Below, in pieces: positions 18,979 to 28,383 of a stretch of 64,000 nt of DNA. Made by a program: the position numbers and the translations under genes. Source of the DNA: Deltaproteobacteria bacterium (GTDB taxonomy: Bacteria > UBA10199 > JACPAL01 > GCA-016699445); NCBI GenBank assembly GCA_016699445.1, contig CP064976.1, positions 1,922,001-1,986,000 on the forward strand, written 5' to 3'. Each line of letters begins with the position of its first letter. Within the stretch, counting starts at the first letter, position 1. The notes under the pieces were generated by a model that saw only the letters and a list, made by a program, of their open reading frames with translations, ran no database searches and had not been told where the DNA came from.

Positions 18979-19518
18979 ATGAAAGGTGTCATCTTCTCGA
19001 TCTTTAATGAAATGATAGAAGAAAAGTTTGGTCTTGAGCTGTGGGATCGAATGATTGAGGAAACCAAGCCTGTTTCCAAAGGTATTTATACCTCAGCTCA
19101 AAGTTATCATGAGTCAGAGCTCTTTTCTTATGTAGGTCTTTTATCCAAAGAAACAGGAATCAGTGTGGAAGACCTCGTGCGTACTTTTGGACACTTTACT
19201 CTTATAAAATTATCCAAACTCTACCCGGATTTTTTAGTAAAAGATTTTAAGGAGTTTTTGAAAACAATCGATAGCGTCATTCATGCAGAAGTGAAAAAAA
19301 TTTACCCGGATGCAGGCCTTCCATCATTTACTTATGAAGATCCAGCTCCTAATCAGTTGGTTATGATTTACAAATCTCCGCGGAAACTTTGTCACTTGGC
19401 TGAGGGTTTGATTGCGGGAGCTGCAGAACATTATCAGACCAAACATAAGCTGTCCCAAACCAAGTGTATGCATCTCAATGATCCTCATTGTCGTTTTGAA
19501 TTAACGATAGGAGAATAA
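18979..19518 (+). CDS. H-NOX haem nitric oxide-binding sensor
   Basis: A 179-residue H-NOX domain protein. Numbering matches the family exactly: haem-ligand His102 (SVIH), Pro115 (GLP) and the Y131-S133-R135 haem-propionate motif (YKSPR). Position 140, Tyr in oxygen-binding members, is Leu here, which predicts NO rather than O2 sensing. C-terminal Cys138, Cys163 and Cys171 with nearby His resemble the redox/zinc cluster of Vibrio and Shewanella H-NOX. AGGAGG lies 6 bp upstream of the ATG, and direct TTTGTCATAT repeats at 18940-18957 could be regulatory. It starts an operon with a histidine kinase and two response regulators. Confidence 0.93.
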   Translation: MKGVIFSIFNEMIEEKFGLELWDRMIEETKPVSKGIYTSAQSYHESELFSYVGLLSKETGISVEDLVRTFGHFTLIKLSKLYPDFLVKDFKEFLKTIDSVIHAEVKKIYPDAGLPSFTYEDPAPNQLVMIYKSPRKLCHLAEGLIAGAAEHYQTKHKLSQTKCMHLNDPHCRFELTIGE

Positions 19519-19520
19519 TT

Positions 19521-20522
19521 GTGGAAGCTGAAGTCTTATCAAAAAATGAAGAACTACTGAAGCGGGCTCTATATCGAGAACGTCAGGCTCGATTTAAAGC
19601 TGAAGACATTCTCGAGAAGAAAACTAAAGAGCTTTATGTGGTTGTGGAGCATCTCAAGAAGCAAATTACCGATCGTATCGAAGCAGAAAAAGTCATTAAG
19701 CGAAATCAAGCGCAGATGATTCAGTCTGAAAAAATGGCTGGTCTTGGGCAATTGGCTGCAGGTGTGGCTCATGAAATTAACAATCCTGTCGGATTTGTGA
19801 CCAGTAATCTTCAAACATTAAAAAAGTATTCTCTATCGATCAAAAAAATGATTTCAGAATACGACTCTCTTGTAAGCTCTGTACAAAGTAAGGATATTGA
19901 AAAATCTGTCTCGTTTTTGACTGAACTGGCAAAAACAAAAGAAAAAGAGGATATTGCTTATATCTTGGATGATTTGGACAATTTAGTGAAAGAGTCTATC
20001 GATGGAACCAATCGTGTAAAAGAAATTGTTAAAGGTCTTAAGAGTTTTGCGCGATTAGATGAAGCTGAGATGAAAGAAGCGGATATCAACGAAGGTATCG
20101 AAAGTACTCTCAAGATTGTTTGGAACGAAATTAAATATAAATGTGAAGTTATTAAAAAGCTCTCTCCTCTACCCATGATTGTTTGTTTCCCGGGTCAATT
20201 AAACCAGGTTTTTATGAATCTGATTGTGAATGCTGCACAGGCTATTCAAGAAAAAGGAACTCTGACGATCGAAAGTTTTGTTGAAAAAGAAGATATTGTG
20301 ATTCGTTTTACGGATACCGGGTCTGGTATCAAACCAGAGAATTTGGAAAAACTATTTAATCCATTTTTTACGACCAAGGCTGTTGGAAAAGGCACGGGCT
20401 TGGGGTTGTCAGTATCTTATGGAATTATCAAAAAACATAAAGGTGACATTTTTGTGGAAAGCCAGGTGGGTGTCGGTACGACATTTACCATTAAGCTTCC
20501 AATGAAAGGAGCTGCTTTATGA
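19521..20522 (+). CDS. Soluble histidine kinase partnered with H-NOX
   Basis: A 333-residue kinase without membrane segments. A coiled coil (about 1-60) leads into the phosphoacceptor site GVAHEINNP (His84). The ATPase domain follows, with N box FMNLIVNAAQAI, G1 DTGSGI, F box FFTT and G2 GKGTGLGLSVSYGI. The GTG start is 2 bp after the H-NOX stop and fits the spacing; it is probably translationally coupled. In Shewanella and Vibrio, H-NOX inhibits a similar cytoplasmic kinase when NO is bound. Its stop overlaps the next gene by 4 bp. Confidence 0.9.
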   Translation: MEAEVLSKNEELLKRALYRERQARFKAEDILEKKTKELYVVVEHLKKQITDRIEAEKVIKRNQAQMIQSEKMAGLGQLAAGVAHEINNPVGFVTSNLQTLKKYSLSIKKMISEYDSLVSSVQSKDIEKSVSFLTELAKTKEKEDIAYILDDLDNLVKESIDGTNRVKEIVKGLKSFARLDEAEMKEADINEGIESTLKIVWNEIKYKCEVIKKLSPLPMIVCFPGQLNQVFMNLIVNAAQAIQEKGTLTIESFVEKEDIVIRFTDTGSGIKPENLEKLFNPFFTTKAVGKGTGLGLSVSYGIIKKHKGDIFVESQVGVGTTFTIKLPMKGAAL

Positions 20523-20944
20523 GTTACAAAATGCTTTGTGTTGATGATGAACCTGGAGTCTTACAGTCTCTGAAGCGGCTTTTTCGAAGAGAAGGTTATG
20601 AAATGTTTTTTGCCGGCAATGCTCATGATGCTTTGGAAATTTTAAAAAAAGAAAACATTCATCTGATCATGACCGACTACCGCATGCCGGAAATGAATGG
20701 AGTCGAATTTCTAAAAAAATCAATCGAGATTCATCCAGAATCTCTCAGGCTGATTTTGTCTGGTTATGCTGATGCCAAAGTCGTGTGTGATGCAATTGAC
20801 CAAGGACAAGTTTATCGTTTTTTAACTAAGCCCTGGAATGACGAGGAACTTCTGGAATCAATTCGACAATGTTTTGAGCACATCAAGATTGAGACTGAGA
20901 GGAATAGTTTGTTGCAGCAGGCAAAACAGGAAATAAAAGCCTAA
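20519..20944 (+). CDS. Single-domain response regulator
   Basis: A 141-residue receiver protein. It has the acidic pocket VDDEP, phosphoacceptor Asp53 in MTDYRMPEM, the conserved Ser in LILSGYADA and Lys in FLTKPWND. The last 25 residues form a helix (a short coiled coil) rather than an output domain. It overlaps the kinase gene by 4 bp and precedes a REC-HD-GYP gene whose receiver is closely similar (both contain YRFLTKPWNDEE), suggesting duplication. It could act as a phosphate sink or shuttle within the NO-signalling pathway. Confidence 0.9.
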   Translation: MSYKMLCVDDEPGVLQSLKRLFRREGYEMFFAGNAHDALEILKKENIHLIMTDYRMPEMNGVEFLKKSIEIHPESLRLILSGYADAKVVCDAIDQGQVYRFLTKPWNDEELLESIRQCFEHIKIETERNSLLQQAKQEIKA

Positions 20945-20953
20945 GAGGTGTTT

Positions 20954-22102
20954 ATGCAAACGCATCGTCTTTTGTTAGTGGACGATGAATTGAGTATTCT
21001 CAATGCTCTTAAACGTCTACTGCGTCCCGAAAAGTATTAAATTGATTCAACAACATCACCTCAAGAAGCCCTCGCGTGGTTGAAAGATAAAAAATATACC
21101 CTGATTATTTCAGATCAGCGCATGCCGGATATGGAAGGGACTGTCTTTTTAGAAAAAGCACGACAGATCGCTCCTGATACTGTGCGTATTTTGCTGACAG
21201 GCTATGCCGATATGCAGGCTGCTATTGATGCTATTAATCGTTGTGGCGTTTACCGCTTTTTGACCAAGCCCTGGAATGACGAAGAAATCAAAGTTACCTT
21301 GAAGCGAGCGATAGAATTTAGCGAGCTTGAAAAGGGTTTTGTGAGCACGGTGAGGCTTTTGTCTCAAATGGGTGAAATGCATAGCGCTCATATTGGGAAC
21401 CATTCTAAACGTGTTGCCGACTTATCCCGAAAAATAGCTCAAGAGTTAAAACTATCAGAAGATATGTGCTTTCAGATCGAAATGGCAGCCATGCTTCATG
21501 ATATTGGTAAGATTGCAGTGCCTTCGTCTATCTTGGAAAAAGAAGAGTCAAAGCTAAACGATGTGGAGCTATCACAGTTGAAGAAACATGTTCTGCAGGG
21601 TGAGCTGATTGCTTTGATGATTCCCAATTTATCAGAAGCAGCACACATGATTCGTCATCATCATGAAAAGTTTGATGGAACAGGCTATCCTGACAAGTTG
21701 AGAACAGATGCGATTCCTCTGGGAAGTCGTATCATCACTATCGCCGATTCTTTTGATAAGTTGGTAAATCACAAAAATCATCATGAAGCCTTAAGCCCTG
21801 CAAAGGCTGTGGATTTTTTGATGGGCTCCAGAAAAGAATATTTTGATCCAGAGATTTTGAAAGTATTGAAGGGATATTTAAGTACTAAGACCTCAGAAAT
21901 TCCACAAACTCATGAGGTCACTCTAGCTTTTGACAAACTTGAGTTAGGGATGGTCCTTTCTAAGGATATAAAAACCATCAATGATCTTTTGATTTTACCT
22001 CAAGGCACTTTATTAAATGAAAAAACAATACTGCTGCTCAAAAAATATATCGAATCAGCACCTGTAGTAAAAGAGGTTTCGGTATTCAGGTCAGTCATCT
22101 AA
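20954..22102 (+). CDS. REC-HD-GYP response regulator, internal TAA
   Basis: A receiver domain (Asp in IISDQRMPDM) is followed by an HD-GYP domain with HSAHIGNHSKRVADLS, MLHDIGKIAVP, HVLQGEL and HHHEKFDGTGYPDKL, which together form the intact metal site and GYP motif of cyclic-di-GMP phosphodiesterases. Codon 29 is TAA (21038-21040) in RPEKY*IDSTTSP, where GAA (Glu) would fit and the partner gene has GYE; the frame is open otherwise. The start at 20954 has GAGGTG upstream and lies 9 bp after the preceding gene. With the stop real, translation could restart near 21080 and give a protein lacking the first third of REC. Expected role: lowering c-di-GMP in response to the H-NOX kinase. Confidence 0.88.
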
Positions 22103-22105
22103 AAG

Positions 22106-23146
22106 TTAAGCGACTTTAAACGAGATTTTTATGGAACCTATCGTGATTTCATCGCCTGGTTGAAGGGCGTATTCGGAGATTTTTTTGCCATTAACAAAAG
22201 TACCGTTGGAAGACTCCAAATCAATGATCATATATTTGGCTCCCACAATTTGAATTTCAGCATGGCGTCTTGAGACCTTGGCCTCTTTGATGACAATGTC
22301 GTTTGCGGGTGAGCGTCCGATAACAATAGTTTTATTGAGGTTTAGCTTTTGGATCTGATTTCCTTTTTCAAAAACAAGAAGCTCAGGAATATTGGCAGTA
22401 GGGGTTGTTTTTTGTGACTTGGAGACGGACGGCTCTTCAATAGCTGTATCAGTAGTTTGTTTATTGAGATCAATGCGATCTGTGTGAGGTGTCAGCTGGC
22501 TCTTTTTTTGTGAGAGAGAAGGTGGTTCTTCTGTATTCAAGTTTGGAACCGCTTTGAGTGTCGGTTTCTTTTCAGGAAGTGGAGTGGGTTCAGAGGTGAC
22601 GTCTGGAGGGAGTACTTCCTGAAAATTGTTTTCGATGGTTTTGGGTGGTGATTTTTTAAGTGATTCGCCTGCAAAAATCTCTCGATGTCGATCGATAGCA
22701 TCAGTCAAAAGATGTAAGGCTCTGTCTAATCGGGAAATCTCTTCTTCGTGTACGTGGTTGAGATCATCCATTTTTTCCTGGCTGATTTCTCCTAGTGTTG
22801 CTCGAAGTTGATTTTCTTCTTTAGATTCCTGGTGAAGTTTAATTTGTTTTTCAATCAGTGCTTTTTTTTCCGAAAGACTTTTTTCTTCCTTGTCGAGATC
22901 GCGCTTGAGAGCCATCAGTCTTTGGGTGGTCTGATCAAGTTGGGTTGAGTAGTCTGTGTAGACTTTCATGTAAACCGTAGGGCTCACAGAGCTCTTGGTT
23001 TGTTCCAATTTTTCTAATCGCTCTTTGAGAAGCTGACGCTCACTTTTAATTTGGGAAGCTTCTTTGAGGAGGTTTTCATTGTAGGAAAATTTGATTTGTT
23101 CCTCAGCTAATCGGATTTCTGTTTTATCTAATTTTTCGGCTTCCAC
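22106..23146 (-). CDS. Coiled-coil protein with C-terminal FHA domain
   Basis: A 346-residue protein. The first 175 residues are Glu/Lys/Gln-rich heptads, predicted to form a long coiled coil. A proline/serine/threonine-rich linker with many acidic residues follows. The C-terminal FHA domain (about 250-346) has IVIGRSPANDIVI, VSRRHAEI and SSNGTFVNG, the phosphothreonine-binding residues. FHA proteins read Ser/Thr-kinase signals, but no kinase lies adjacent. It converges on the HD-GYP gene with 3 bp between. No signal peptide, so probably cytoplasmic. Confidence 0.88.
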   Translation of the reverse strand: MEAEKLDKTEIRLAEEQIKFSYNENLLKEASQIKSERQLLKERLEKLEQTKSSVSPTVYMKVYTDYSTQLDQTTQRLMALKRDLDKEEKSLSEKKALIEKQIKLHQESKEENQLRATLGEISQEKMDDLNHVHEEEISRLDRALHLLTDAIDRHREIFAGESLKKSPPKTIENNFQEVLPPDVTSEPTPLPEKKPTLKAVPNLNTEEPPSLSQKKSQLTPHTDRIDLNKQTTDTAIEEPSVSKSQKTTPTANIPELLVFEKGNQIQKLNLNKTIVIGRSPANDIVIKEAKVSRRHAEIQIVGAKYMIIDLESSNGTFVNGKKISEYALQPGDEITIGSIKISFKVA

Positions 23147-23303
23147 GTTCTCTCCAACTTATTGATTCTTAAAAGTTAATTTTACTATCAAAGTCAATTT
23201 TTCACTTTGATCATGCAAGGATGCCAATTAATTAAATATAAGGCAAGAAAAATGGTGTGAAAAGTCCCCAGTGGGGAGTTTGGTCCCATCGCTCTTGATG
23301 GTC

Positions 23304-23903
23304 TTAAAATCCTGGGGGAAGAAGGAAAGTGGGGCCGAGACGAATGGAGAGAGTGTCTTGAAAATTACTCCCTGAGGGATTGGCAATTGATGTGAAATAG
23401 TTTCGGATTTCTACGCGTAAGGCAAACCAGTCGGCTTTTCTAAATCGGATTTTCATGCCGCCACCGATGTAGCCACCGCCTCGATTGGAGTCGTTGATGC
23501 GAATAATACCTCCACCAAGCGATGTGAAAAAATCAGCTTCCGTAAAACCTTTTCCACTGCGGTAAGCCGCGGGGACTGTAATGACAAAACCACCATCGAT
23601 GAGATAGACATTTTTATCCTGAAACGAAGCTCCTAAGTCACTCGTTGGATCCACTATCGCCCGGCTGTAGCCAAAGTCGGTGGAGAGGGCGAGTTTTTCG
23701 GTGAGATTCAATTGAAGATTGCCCCCTGCAATAAAAGAATGACCTGTCTTATCCCCAAAATAATCCCCTCCATAAGGAGAGAGTTCAAATCGGTACATGC
23801 CGGATTGACGTCGGTCAAAATCCAGTGCATCGGGAAGGTCTTCTTGGGCCCATAATTTTGGAGTTGAGAGGAAAAGAAGTATCAAAATAAAAATATGTTT
23901 CAT
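23304..23903 (-). CDS. Outer-membrane beta-barrel protein
   Basis: A 199-residue protein with a signal peptide (MKHIFILILLFL then LWAQ-ED as the likely cleavage region). Alternating hydrophobic strands with glycine turns (GGGIIRINDSNRGGGYIGGG) and a C-terminal aromatic residue are typical of an eight-stranded barrel. It resembles the outer-membrane beta-barrel proteins common in Myxococcota and related groups. It is alone, 23 bp from the DUF4143 ATPase gene behind it. A structural or adhesive function is possible; no substrate can be named. Confidence 0.75.
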   Translation of the reverse strand: MKHIFILILLFLSTPKLWAQEDLPDALDFDRRQSGMYRFELSPYGGDYFGDKTGHSFIAGGNLQLNLTEKLALSTDFGYSRAIVDPTSDLGASFQDKNVYLIDGGFVITVPAAYRSGKGFTEADFFTSLGGGIIRINDSNRGGGYIGGGMKIRFRKADWFALRVEIRNYFTSIANPSGSNFQDTLSIRLGPTFLLPPGF

Positions 23904-23926
23904 TACAAGTCATCCTTTTGATTGTT

Positions 23927-25073
23927 TTATAATTCCTGAAAAAAGTTTTTCCATGGAAGAAATTCAATATTCTTTTCACGATAAGCATGCGTGGACTGGC
24001 AAATACAAATAGCTCGAGTGACCTGATGATCGTTTAGAAAAGACCTTAGGCCTTTAATATCTCTCATTGATGGGGTTGAGCTTGATTTAATTTCTATTGC
24101 CCACGTTTCATTTCCTTTTTCTAAAATTAAATCCACCTCCGCTCCATCTGAGGTTCTAAAAAAACTCATCGCGTATTGACGTTCTCGATAAGAGAGTAGT
24201 CGTCGGGTTTCAAGAATAACCCAATGCTCAAAGGAGTCTCCATAAGAAGGTGAGGATGGGGTGGTATAGAATCTAAACGTCTTTGAAGAGTCGTGACGAG
24301 TCCTGTATCAAAAAATAAAATTTTGGATGTGAGACAATTTTTGTGCGCACGGATTTTGAATAAGGATCTAAATAAAACCCTAATAGGGTGTCTTGTAAAA
24401 TTTGGAAGTATTCTTTAATAGTTGAAGCGTGAACTCCAACTTCGCGTGCGATATTGCTCCAGTTTAAGATGTGTCCATTTTCAAATCCAGCGAGTTCTAA
24501 AAATCGTGCAAAAGCTGGAATGTTACGCGTAGAGGCTTCTTGTTGAATTTCTTCTCTGAGGTACGTTTCAACATAACTTCTTAATAATCCCTTTTTTTGA
24601 GAATCTTTGGGTTCAAGAATGATAGAAGGCAATGATCCATAGTGAAGTATATTTTCTCGAGAAAATTTTTCCTGAAGTTCTTCATGGGTAAGAGGAAATA
24701 GATGATAGGTTAAGGCTCGTCCCCCTAAAAGATTGACTCCTTTTTGACGTAGCTTTCTGGCGCTGGAGCCCGTGAGTATAAATTGGACTTTACAGTCTTC
24801 AATGAGGGCATGAATTTCATTGAGCATCTCAGAGCATTTTTGAATTTCATCAATAAAGACAATTATATGTTTTGATTGAGGAAGGGCTTCAACTTCCTTT
24901 CTGAGTAGAGAGGGATCTTTAGTGTATTTGATAAACTCTGATGTTCGGAGAAGGTTTATTTGAAGATCAGGTTTAAATAATGACCTGACTAAGCTTGTTT
25001 TTCCAGTTTGTCTGGGGCCAAATAAAAAAAGTGATTTATTACAATTAGTTAAGTCTAAACTTCGCTTAATCAT
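23927..25073 (-). CDS. AAA ATPase with DUF4143 domain, copy 2, two frameshifts
   Basis: This is the same architecture as the copies at 15299 and 29830: Walker A GPRQTGKTS, Walker B VFIDEIQK, LTGSSARKLR, then the DUF4143 winged-helix region (WSNIAREVGVHASTIKEYFQ) and a C-terminal nuclease-like AEVDLILEK plus AIEIKSS. Two single-base losses break it: one in the A6 run at 24310-24315 (restoring KFYFFDTGLVTTLQRRL) and one near 24244-24249 (restoring YGDSFEHWVILETRRLL). With both, 383 codons are continuous. This is a non-essential accessory gene, so genuine decay is possible, but the pattern matches the indels in essential genes nearby. Confidence 0.85.
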
Positions 25074-25140
25074 AGCCAGATTTTACCCGTAAAAATAAGG
25101 ATGTAAACAGAAATTTACGGGATATTATTGGAATCTATTT

Positions 25141-26517
25141 CTAACTTTTAAGGGCATTTTTGGCCAACATCATACCTACTTCCCAAGCTCCACCGGGAAA
25201 TTTATGGCACTCACTCACAACATCGCGCAATGCATTGGCAAAATAATCGACATCTTCTTGAGTGATCACCAATGGCGGGAGGAGTTTGACCAGGTCGATG
25301 TTATGTCCAGCTACTTGTGTGAGGACTCGATGCTTACTCATGAGAGGAACGACAATCATCTGACCAAAAAGACCTTTATTGGCCGCATGAATCATCTTCC
25401 ACGCGGCTTTCAGGCTGAAAGATTTTGGTTCTTTAAATTCAATCCCAATGATCAAGCCTTTACCACGGACTTCTTTAAACATTTCAAACTCAGAACATTT
25501 TTCATGAATAGCCTGGCGGAGCGCATTGCCAAGTGTTTCGGCTTTTTGAACTAAATTTTCTTTTTCTAAAATTTCCAAGCTCGCTAGAGCCGCACCCATG
25601 GCGAGTGTGTTTTTTCCATAAGTATTGGAATGCACCACGCAGCGATCCATTTTTGAAAACACTTTTTTATAAATATCTCGTCTCATGACAATTGTTCCGA
25701 CAGGTACAAGTCCTCCCGATAAAGCTTTGGCGAGGCAAATGATGTCAGGCTCGAGATTCCAGTGTTGAAAGCCAAACCATTTTCCGGTGCGTCCCAAACC
25801 TACTTGAACTTCATCTGAAATGAAAAGAGCTCCATACTTTTGACAAAGCTTTTGAGCTTCTGGAAGAAAATGATCTTCAGGGATGTGAACGCCTTTACCT
25901 TGAATGGGTTCAAAAATAAAAGCCGCTACATCATTTTTTTTGAGTTCATACTCCAGAGCGGCCAGATCATTCATAGGAATCTTGGTGCCTTCGAGCAGCT
26001 CACCAAAACCACCACGAAATTCTTCATTCCCATTAGCCGACAGAGATCCCAACGTCAGTCCGTGAAACGCATGATCCAGATAGAGAATGCGACTGCGCCC
26101 CGTAGCTCCACGAGCCATTTTGAGAGCGCCTTCGACGGCTTCGGTACCGGAATTAGTAAAGAAAACGGTGTCGAGATGCTTGGGTGTGAGAGAGGTGATT
26201 TTTTCAGCGACAAGTCCCGAGAGCAGGCTGCAATCCATCTGCACCATGCTGGAAAGATCCAGATCAAGGAGGTCGTGCAGGACTTGTTTTATTTGAGGAT
26301 TGTTGCGGCCAACCGCAAAAACTCCATAGCCGGAGAGAAAGTCCAAATACCGCTGTCCATCAGCATCATAAAGGTATTGGCCCTCGGCGCGCTTATACAC
26401 TTTATCAAATCCAATCGTGCGCAGGACTTTGACAAATTGCGGATTTACAAATTGATCATGGAGGTCATAATTTTGTCCCCAGCGTTCTTTGATGATTTTT
26501 TTTATATCAAAATTCAT
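25141..26517 (-). CDS. Class III (ornithine/GABA-type) PLP aminotransferase
   Basis: A 458-residue PLP-dependent aminotransferase of subgroup II. It has SGYGVFAVGRNNP, FFTNSGTEAVEGALKMAR, DHAFHGLTLGSLS, FEPIQGKGVH, ISDEVQVGLGRTGKWFG and the Schiff-base lysine in CLAKALSGG. Family members act on ornithine, acetylornithine, GABA, putrescine or long-chain amines; this one is not distinguished by sequence alone. The N-terminus IIKERWGQNYDLH and extended C-terminus are like acyl-chain or PigE-type members, but that is only a hint. It is monocistronic and divergent from the exported protein gene with 26 bp between starts. Confidence 0.88.
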   Translation of the reverse strand: MNFDIKKIIKERWGQNYDLHDQFVNPQFVKVLRTIGFDKVYKRAEGQYLYDADGQRYLDFLSGYGVFAVGRNNPQIKQVLHDLLDLDLSSMVQMDCSLLSGLVAEKITSLTPKHLDTVFFTNSGTEAVEGALKMARGATGRSRILYLDHAFHGLTLGSLSANGNEEFRGGFGELLEGTKIPMNDLAALEYELKKNDVAAFIFEPIQGKGVHIPEDHFLPEAQKLCQKYGALFISDEVQVGLGRTGKWFGFQHWNLEPDIICLAKALSGGLVPVGTIVMRRDIYKKVFSKMDRCVVHSNTYGKNTLAMGAALASLEILEKENLVQKAETLGNALRQAIHEKCSEFEMFKEVRGKGLIIGIEFKEPKSFSLKAAWKMIHAANKGLFGQMIVVPLMSKHRVLTQVAGHNIDLVKLLPPLVITQEDVDYFANALRDVVSECHKFPGGAWEVGMMLAKNALKS

Positions 26518-26543
26518 GGGCCTTGGGGTAACAACTCATTTTT

Positions 26544-27361
26544 ATGAAGTCTATTATCATTATTTTACTTCTTTTTCTGGCTCTTTGAACGCTTTTGACC
26601 CTCGTTGCCCGGGCGCTGATGATCCTCCGCCAGCCATTGTTAAACCAGATATGCCTAAACTTATTTCTGCTTTGGAAAAATTGAGGGATACTGAGAATCG
26701 TATTGTTTGGGTGAAAAATGAAGATAATCTAGGTGAACTCAAAAAAATATTTGAGAGCACTCCTCAAAGAACCAAGCTCGAGCAGTTTTATCAAATGCTC
26801 TATCATCTTCAAAAACAGCTTCCAGACAATCAAAAGTCTTTTGTGATTCAGCCGCCATTGATTACGGAAGTGTTGGTCCAAGCAAAAGTATTTCCAGATC
26901 CAAAATTTCCTTCTCATATTACTCAAGTAGAGATGAATAAAGAGAGTGCCACCAACACACCTCGATACCAAGTCGACTTTGATCAAAAAGAAGTTCGCTT
27001 CCCGATTAATCAGGGAAAAGGTTTTTCGACGTGGGAGCAGGGGATGTGTCAGATTGCTAAGGCGTTGGTATTTTACCCAGGTTTTTCCTTTGTGGTGCGC
27101 AAGGCTCGCAATTCCAAAAATCTTGTGGCCGACAGTTTTGATAAAGTTGAAATTTATGGCCAGTTTGGGACGCGGAAGGTTTTCGATATTGATTTAAACT
27201 ATGTCGATCTGGAAAAAGTCGAGTTTATCGATGGCACAGACCAAGGTCGCGTCAAATCACGCGTGGCCAAGCGAGAGTTTCGCGAGAATAAACACTCAGG
27301 CCTTTTCAAGTTTATCGGCACTTTGATCCCAAATACCTCGCAACAACGGATTGATTGGTAA
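26544..27361 (+). CDS. Exported hypothetical protein, frameshift in signal peptide
   Basis: The true start appears to be the ATG at 26544, which reads MKSIIIILLLFLAL, a signal peptide, then hits TGA. One missing base near 26581-26586 would join it to LNAFDPRCPGADDPPP, giving a conventional exported protein of 272 residues. The body has a helical segment (about 45-100) and a later beta-rich half with a central hydrophobic WEQGMCQIAKALVFYPGF. No recognised domain. It is probably periplasmic or secreted. It ends 1 bp before the convergent DUF2892 gene. Confidence 0.65.
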
Positions 27362-27362
27362 T

Positions 27363-27548
27363 CTACTTTTGAGAGCAAGTGTTAATTTTTAAAGGTGTGT
27401 AGAGAGGGCAGAAACCAATAGCAGCTGTAGCTAGAGGGATAATGCCAATAGCTCCCAGCCATGATTTGGTTGCTAAGCCAAAGCCGATCAGGCCAACACC
27501 GACGACGATTCTGATAATACGATCTGCTTTTCCGACATTACATCCCAT
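27363..27548 (-). CDS. DUF2892 small membrane protein (YgaP-like)
   Basis: A 61-residue protein with two hydrophobic helices and the pattern of DUF2892/YgaP transmembrane domains: N-terminal cysteine (MGCNVGKADRIIRIVVG), a GxGLI helix, a second helix ending GFCPLYTPLKINTC. In YgaP this domain follows a rhodanese; here it is stand-alone. AGGAGG precedes the start. The role may involve sulfur or redox transfer, but that is not shown here. Confidence 0.85.
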   Translation of the reverse strand: MGCNVGKADRIIRIVVGVGLIGFGLATKSWLGAIGIIPLATAAIGFCPLYTPLKINTCSQK

Positions 27549-27678
27549 AAAACCTCCTTGATTAAGACAATATTAGATTAATTGAAAAATCAGTAACTGA
27601 TCTTTATCATGTTTATCATACAATCTTGACAAGAAGAGTCAGATCAGAAAAAAGTCCGCTTCCCTAAGGAGAAAAATT

Positions 27679-28380
27679 ATGAGCGAAGTCGCCGCCCAGA
27701 CTACAATGGAAGAATATGCCGTTAGTGAAGCCTGTATTGCTTGTGATGCTTGTTGTAATGATTTCCCCGATATTTTTATCATGAATCCTGAGCACACACG
27801 GGCCAAGGCAGTGGCACCGTCTCCTAAAGGAAAATTTAATCCTTGGGATATCATTTATGTGTGTCCTGTTGATGCGATTTCCTTAATCAAAGGCGAGCTT
27901 CCTCCAGCTCCAGAAAATAAAAAGAAAGCCAAAGTTGAAGACTTGCCACCTCCTGAAGATAATCGTCCCTGGGAAGTACGTTGGGCGGAAGCGAAAAAGA
28001 GAGGGCCTGAGTCAGAGTGGGATCGGATGAAGCGTTATGGATTAGCCTCTGAATTAGAAGAAGAGGTGACTAAGTATCAGATTCGTTTTGCTTTGCCTAA
28101 TCGAGTGCCAGATCATCAGTTGAAGTATAAATGGAATCTTCCTGAAGTGATGCCTGATTACAAATTTGATATTAAGCTCAGCCAAAATGGAAAAACCCTT
28201 TTTGTAAAAGGTTGGTTGGAAGATGATCATGTGAAAAAACTTTGCGGTATAGCAAACTCTTTTCCAGATCGCTTCTATCGTGAGATCATTTTAGGCCAAT
28301 CTGCCAAAGAAGTTTCTTTTAATTACAATTCAAAAGATAAAGTTTTAGACGTATTTGTAGAGAAAGCTGCGATTCATTAA
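27679..28380 (+). CDS. Ferredoxin domain fused to an alpha-crystallin/CS-like domain
   Basis: Residues 1-75 form a single-cluster ferredoxin: Cys19, Cys22, Cys25 (CIACDACC) and Cys62 followed by Pro (VCPVDAI). Residues 85-150 are a charged linker rich in Pro, Glu and Lys. The last 75 residues (from YKFDIKLSQNG) look like a beta-sandwich domain, possibly Hsp20/CS-like, though I am not certain. TAAGGAGA lies 7 bp before the ATG. It ends 3 bp before the TatD-radical SAM fusion, so the ferredoxin may feed electrons to that enzyme's Fe-S cluster. No membrane segment. Confidence 0.75.
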   Translation: MSEVAAQTTMEEYAVSEACIACDACCNDFPDIFIMNPEHTRAKAVAPSPKGKFNPWDIIYVCPVDAISLIKGELPPAPENKKKAKVEDLPPPEDNRPWEVRWAEAKKRGPESEWDRMKRYGLASELEEEVTKYQIRFALPNRVPDHQLKYKWNLPEVMPDYKFDIKLSQNGKTLFVKGWLEDDHVKKLCGIANSFPDRFYREIILGQSAKEVSFNYNSKDKVLDVFVEKAAIH

Positions 28381-28383
28381 TCG

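Noticed and set aside
23265..23277. Terminator TCCCC-AGT-GGGGA after the barrel protein gene
   Set aside because: The stem is only five pairs and the T run is short; too weak to list.
25840..26547. A 235-codon plus-strand frame opposite the aminotransferase
   Set aside because: It is the antisense of a conserved PLP enzyme and shows no protein family features.
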